Assembly (NCBI GenBank): GCA_034437755.1
Contig: DAOTTV010000015.1
Span: 1-16,139 of the forward strand
Reading direction: 5' to 3'
From: JAUZRW01 sp034437755
GTDB lineage: Bacteria; Chloroflexota; Anaerolineae; Aggregatilineales; Phototrophicaceae
Length of the DNA: 16,139 bases
The translations under genes and the position numbers were made by a program. This document shows, piece by piece, positions 13,851-16,139 of this stretch; position 1 is the stretch's first letter; each line of letters begins with the position of its first letter. The notes under the pieces were generated by a model that was not told where the DNA came from, did no database searches, and saw only the letters and a list, made by a program, of their open reading frames with translations.

Positions 13851-15128
13851 ATGAAGATTATGACGGATTTTGTCCCGCCAGAAAACTTGAAGCCCGAACA
13901 TCTGCAAACGCTCTATCAGGTCTCGACGTGGATTAACTCGACGCTCGATTTCGATGATGCGCTCGATAACGCGATGGATGCGGTGATGGAAGTTACCCGC
14001 GCGCAACGTGGGTATCTCATGATTCATGATGAAGACGAAAACACGCTCGAGATTCTCGTCGCCCGTGGCATGGATGGCGAGACGATCGAATCGGAGGGCT
14101 ATAGCACGACGATCGTCAAAGAAGTGGTTGAAAAGCGCGAAACGGTGCTGACGAATAACGCGCAGTATGATGAACGCTTCAGCACCGGGCAGAGCATTAT
14201 CATGCGCGGCTTGCGTGCGATATTATGTGCGCCGATGATGGTACAGGATAGGCTGATCGGTGTCGTATACGTCGATACCTCGATGAAAGCGGGAACATTC
14301 CGCCCCGATGACCAAGAACTATTGAAAGCGGTATCGGGCTTAGCCGCACGCGCTATCGAGAATGCGCGACTGTATGCCGTAGCGCGTGAGGTTGGTCGCT
14401 TAGAACAAGAGCTACAGATGGCGCATCAAATTCAATCGAATCTCTTGCCACAGGAGATGCCCGACCATCACGCATATGACATCGCCCCCTATTGGGAGTC
14501 GGCGCGGGAAGTTGCCGGTGACTTTTACGATGCCTTTCAATTAGAGGATGGCACAGTGGGCGCAGTGATCGCCGATGTATCGGACAAGGGCGCACCGGCG
14601 GCGCTCTTCATGGCGGTGGCCCGCACCTTGATTCGTAGTCATGCTCATGCAGGCTTGACCGAAGCCGAGACTGTCCGCCGCACCAATGACCTGCTCTGTG
14701 TGGATGCCGAACAGAGCGGCATGTTCGTCACGATGTTTTACAGTCGCTTCATGCCCGATGGCTCAAGCACGCACATCAACGGTGGGCATAATCCGCCACT
14801 CATCTATCGTGCTGATAGTGGTGAGACCAACTACTTCGAGACGGGCGGGCGGGCGCTGGGGTGGTTCCCGGATAATCCGGTTAAAGAAACGCAGGTACAG
14901 TTACGGACGGGTGATGTGGTCGTTTACTATACGGATGGTTTGACCGAAGCTGAAAATCTGAGTGGCGAACCCTACGGCGAAGATCGTCTCGCGCAGGTAT
15001 TACAATCGGTAGCGACTGGATCAGCCAAAGAAATCTTAGATGCAATTCTCGCCGATGTCGATGTGTTCAGCGAAGGTAATCCACCCTTCGATGATATGAC
15101 TATGCTCGTCGTGTGCTATACAGGCTAA
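13851..15128 (+). CDS. GAF domain-SpoIIE/PP2C-type serine phosphatase
   Basis: About 425 residues. A GAF sensor domain spans 20-170 (LYQVSTWINSTLDFDDALDNAM, 'AQRGYLMIHDED', 'APMMVQDRLIGVVYVDT'). A coiled linker follows (RLEQELQMAHQIQSNLLPQ). The SpoIIE/RsbU-type phosphatase domain spans 205-425. Metal-binding motifs are intact: VAGDFYD (Asp224), ADVSDKG (Asp242, Asp245), GGHNPP (about 311-316), TDGLTE (Asp362) and FDDMTMLV (Asp414, Asp415). Such enzymes dephosphorylate anti-anti-sigma or other STAS proteins in partner-switching networks, with GAF sensing a small ligand, redox or light state. The open frame begins at 13815, but that ATG overlaps the -10 box; 13851 is chosen, and 13860 is nearly as likely because both lack a strong ribosome binding site. 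It is coupled to the SGNH gene by a TAATG overlap. Confidence 0.92.
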   Translation: MKIMTDFVPPENLKPEHLQTLYQVSTWINSTLDFDDALDNAMDAVMEVTRAQRGYLMIHDEDENTLEILVARGMDGETIESEGYSTTIVKEVVEKRETVLTNNAQYDERFSTGQSIIMRGLRAILCAPMMVQDRLIGVVYVDTSMKAGTFRPDDQELLKAVSGLAARAIENARLYAVAREVGRLEQELQMAHQIQSNLLPQEMPDHHAYDIAPYWESAREVAGDFYDAFQLEDGTVGAVIADVSDKGAPAALFMAVARTLIRSHAHAGLTEAETVRRTNDLLCVDAEQSGMFVTMFYSRFMPDGSSTHINGGHNPPLIYRADSGETNYFETGGRALGWFPDNPVKETQVQLRTGDVVVYYTDGLTEAENLSGEPYGEDRLAQVLQSVATGSAKEILDAILADVDVFSEGNPPFDDMTMLVVCYTG

Positions 15129-15763
15129 TGCCGATGCATCTAGCACTTTTGGGCGATTCGATTTTTGATAATGGCGTGTACGTTGCACCGGATGAACCGG
15201 ACGTGATCCAACAGGTGAACGAAGGCCTGCTAGCCGACGACCACGCGACCCTGCTGGCGGTTGATGGGCACACGACCTACCAGCTACCCCAGCAACTGGT
15301 GCGCGTCAGCGACGATATGACGCATCTCATTGTCAGCATTGGTGGCAACGATGCGCTCGGGTATATGGCTGTCCTGCAAAAAGATGCTGGGGTAGTCGCT
15401 GGTGCGCTGTTGGCGTTGGCGCAAATCCGGCAGACCTTCGACCAGAGTTATCGGCGGGCGATCGCGCCGGTGATAGCTTTAGGGCGATCGACTGCGCTCT
15501 GTACAGTATATAATCCGCGCTATTCTGATCCTGATCTACAGACTGCCACTGAGACAGCCGTCGTGATCTTGAATGATGTTATCTATCGGGTAGCATTAGA
15601 TTATGGTTTGCCTCTACTTGAACTGCGGGCATTCTTCACGGCGGATGCTGATTATGCCAACCCGATCGAACCTTCGGCGATTGGTGGGGCGAAGCTCGCA
15701 CAGGCTATCACCCGTGTGATGACACAGCACGATTTCACGACTCAGCAAACTGTGATCTGGTGA
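15128..15763 (+). CDS. SGNH/GDSL-type hydrolase
   Basis: A 211-residue hydrolase-like protein. The start is the ATG overlapping the phosphatase stop (TAATG at 15126-15130), which signals translational coupling; a longer frame from 15113 is unlikely, and MHLALL at 15134 is an alternative. Block I is MHLALLGDSIFDN (nucleophile Ser11), block II has Gly47, and block III is SIGGNDALG (Gly73, Asn74). Block V, normally DxxH, reads DYANPIEPS (Asp175 to Asn178), so the catalytic His is not at its usual place; 'NPIEPS..GGAKLA' nevertheless looks like a conserved variant of the family. There is no signal peptide, so the protein is probably cytoplasmic. Substrate (ester or acyl group) is unknown. Coupling to a GAF-PP2C phosphatase suggests shared expression, not necessarily shared function. 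Confidence 0.88.
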   Translation: MPMHLALLGDSIFDNGVYVAPDEPDVIQQVNEGLLADDHATLLAVDGHTTYQLPQQLVRVSDDMTHLIVSIGGNDALGYMAVLQKDAGVVAGALLALAQIRQTFDQSYRRAIAPVIALGRSTALCTVYNPRYSDPDLQTATETAVVILNDVIYRVALDYGLPLLELRAFFTADADYANPIEPSAIGGAKLAQAITRVMTQHDFTTQQTVIW

Positions 15764-15784
15764 TGCCGATACTAAGAAATTGGA

Positions 15785-15966
15785 TCTTTCGTATCTTGCG
15801 TGGTCAAGCTCCTTTTGTCCCCTTCTTGAAAAAAGGGAACACCAAAAACCACGCGAAATCCCCAAGAGCCAAAAGAGCAACCTGTGAAAGTTTTGGTTGA
15901 GCTTTTTCAAAAGCTCATGGATCTTAAGGCAAAGCCCTAAATAGCCATTGCCCCTGCAATAAAACC
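15785..15966. repeat. Second copy of the hairpin-rich intergenic repeat
   Basis: The core GTATCTTGCGTGGTCAA (15791-15807) is identical to that at 3851-3867, and similarity continues through AAAAAAGGGAAC to about 15850 with a few substitutions. After that, 'ACGCGAAATCCCCAAGAGCCAA' -like sequence matches 4003-4024, meaning that about 92 bp present in the first element is absent here. A TGCCCCTGCAATAAAA block (15949-15964) matches the hairpin arm at 3984-3999. A perfect 8-bp stem, GAGCTTTT/AAAAGCTC (15899-15916), is specific to this copy. The inverted right end seen in the first element is not found. The right boundary is approximate. It starts 22 nt after the SGNH stop. Confidence 0.6.
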
Positions 15967-16037
15967 CTCACATGTTTCATTAATGAAGCTCGTCAAACGC
16001 AAAAATGACCAATTTGGAACGAATTTCGAGCAATCTC

Positions 16038-16065
16038 TTGACAGGTGGTGCGTGGGGTGTATAAT
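16038..16065 (+). promoter_or_regulatory. Consensus sigma-70-type promoter, fires out of the window
   Basis: TTGACA (16038-16043) and TATAAT (16060-16065) match both consensus hexamers exactly, with a 16-nt GC-rich spacer. Transcription would start at about 16072, leaving a leader of at least 68 nt without an obvious start codon before the window ends. A promoter this strong suggests a highly expressed RNA or protein gene just downstream. Between 15967 and 16037 nothing else is seen. Confidence 0.75.
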
Positions 16066-16139
16066 GCACAACGTGATCGAGAGAAATAACCTTTTGATCG
16101 CAAATAGATTTAACAAGTGAGAGTGGGCGCGACTAAATT

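Noticed and set aside
15614..15910. 98-residue minus-strand open frame overlapping the SGNH gene end
   Set aside because: It spans the repeat and is antisense to a clear gene, with no family features.

Overview
The window looks like a gene-dense, moderately GC-rich chromosomal segment of a free-living bacterium. I infer Chloroflexota, probably Anaerolineae-like. The reasons are the secreted proteins with pre-peptidase (PPC) domains, an LLM-class F420-type oxidoreductase, DM13 and PD40 secreted or anchored proteins, paired M20 dipeptidases, and AGGAG-type ribosome binding sites. This is a judgement from protein style only; there is no rRNA or marker gene here to confirm it.

Layout: (1) 1-765, the 3' end of a PD40/WD40-like beta-propeller protein, converging through a strong hairpin on a secreted HExxH metalloprotease-like protein (833-3148, minus). 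A small membrane-anchored protein lies upstream of the protease (3293-3709, minus). (2) 3710-4211 is a gene-free stretch with a promoter for the small protein, a 300-bp hairpin-rich element with inverted-repeat ends, and the terminator of an HtrA-like protease. (3) 4212-5899, minus: an HtrA-like trypsin/PDZ protease with no export signal, and an HdeD-family (DUF308) membrane protein. (4) 6071-6454, plus: a small STAS/SpoIIAA-like protein, converging on a CaxA/YrbG-type cation antiporter (6498-7469, minus). (5) 7809-8258, plus: a stand-alone histidine-kinase dimerisation-like domain, meeting tail-to-tail a DM13-domain protein (8255-8923, minus). (6) 9047-11898, minus: two paralogous M20 dipeptidases, each with its own ribosome binding site and separated by a terminator. 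(7) 11966-12712, plus: a protein with an N-terminal HEPN-like region and two CBS domains, overlapping tail-to-tail an LLM oxidoreductase (12709-13731, minus). (8) 13851-15763, plus: a GAF-SpoIIE/PP2C phosphatase translationally coupled to an SGNH hydrolase. (9) 15764-16139: a second copy of the intergenic repeat and a consensus sigma-70-type promoter firing out of the window.

There is no single large operon. Most genes are single units or pairs, with two convergent pairs overlapping by four bases at their stop codons. Envelope and stress functions recur (HtrA, HdeD, secreted protease, DM13). So do small signalling parts (PP2C phosphatase, STAS-like protein, orphan DHp-like domain, CBS protein), but nothing in the sequence ties them into one pathway. 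Several long open frames start too early: ribosome binding sites or -10 boxes lie inside the extensions, and I moved the starts of the metalloprotease, the first M20 peptidase, the CBS protein, the LLM oxidoreductase, the phosphatase and the SGNH hydrolase.

The least explained items are the mosaic, hairpin-bearing intergenic repeat present at two sites, the HEPN-like/CBS fusion, and the histidine-kinase phosphoacceptor domain that has no kinase.
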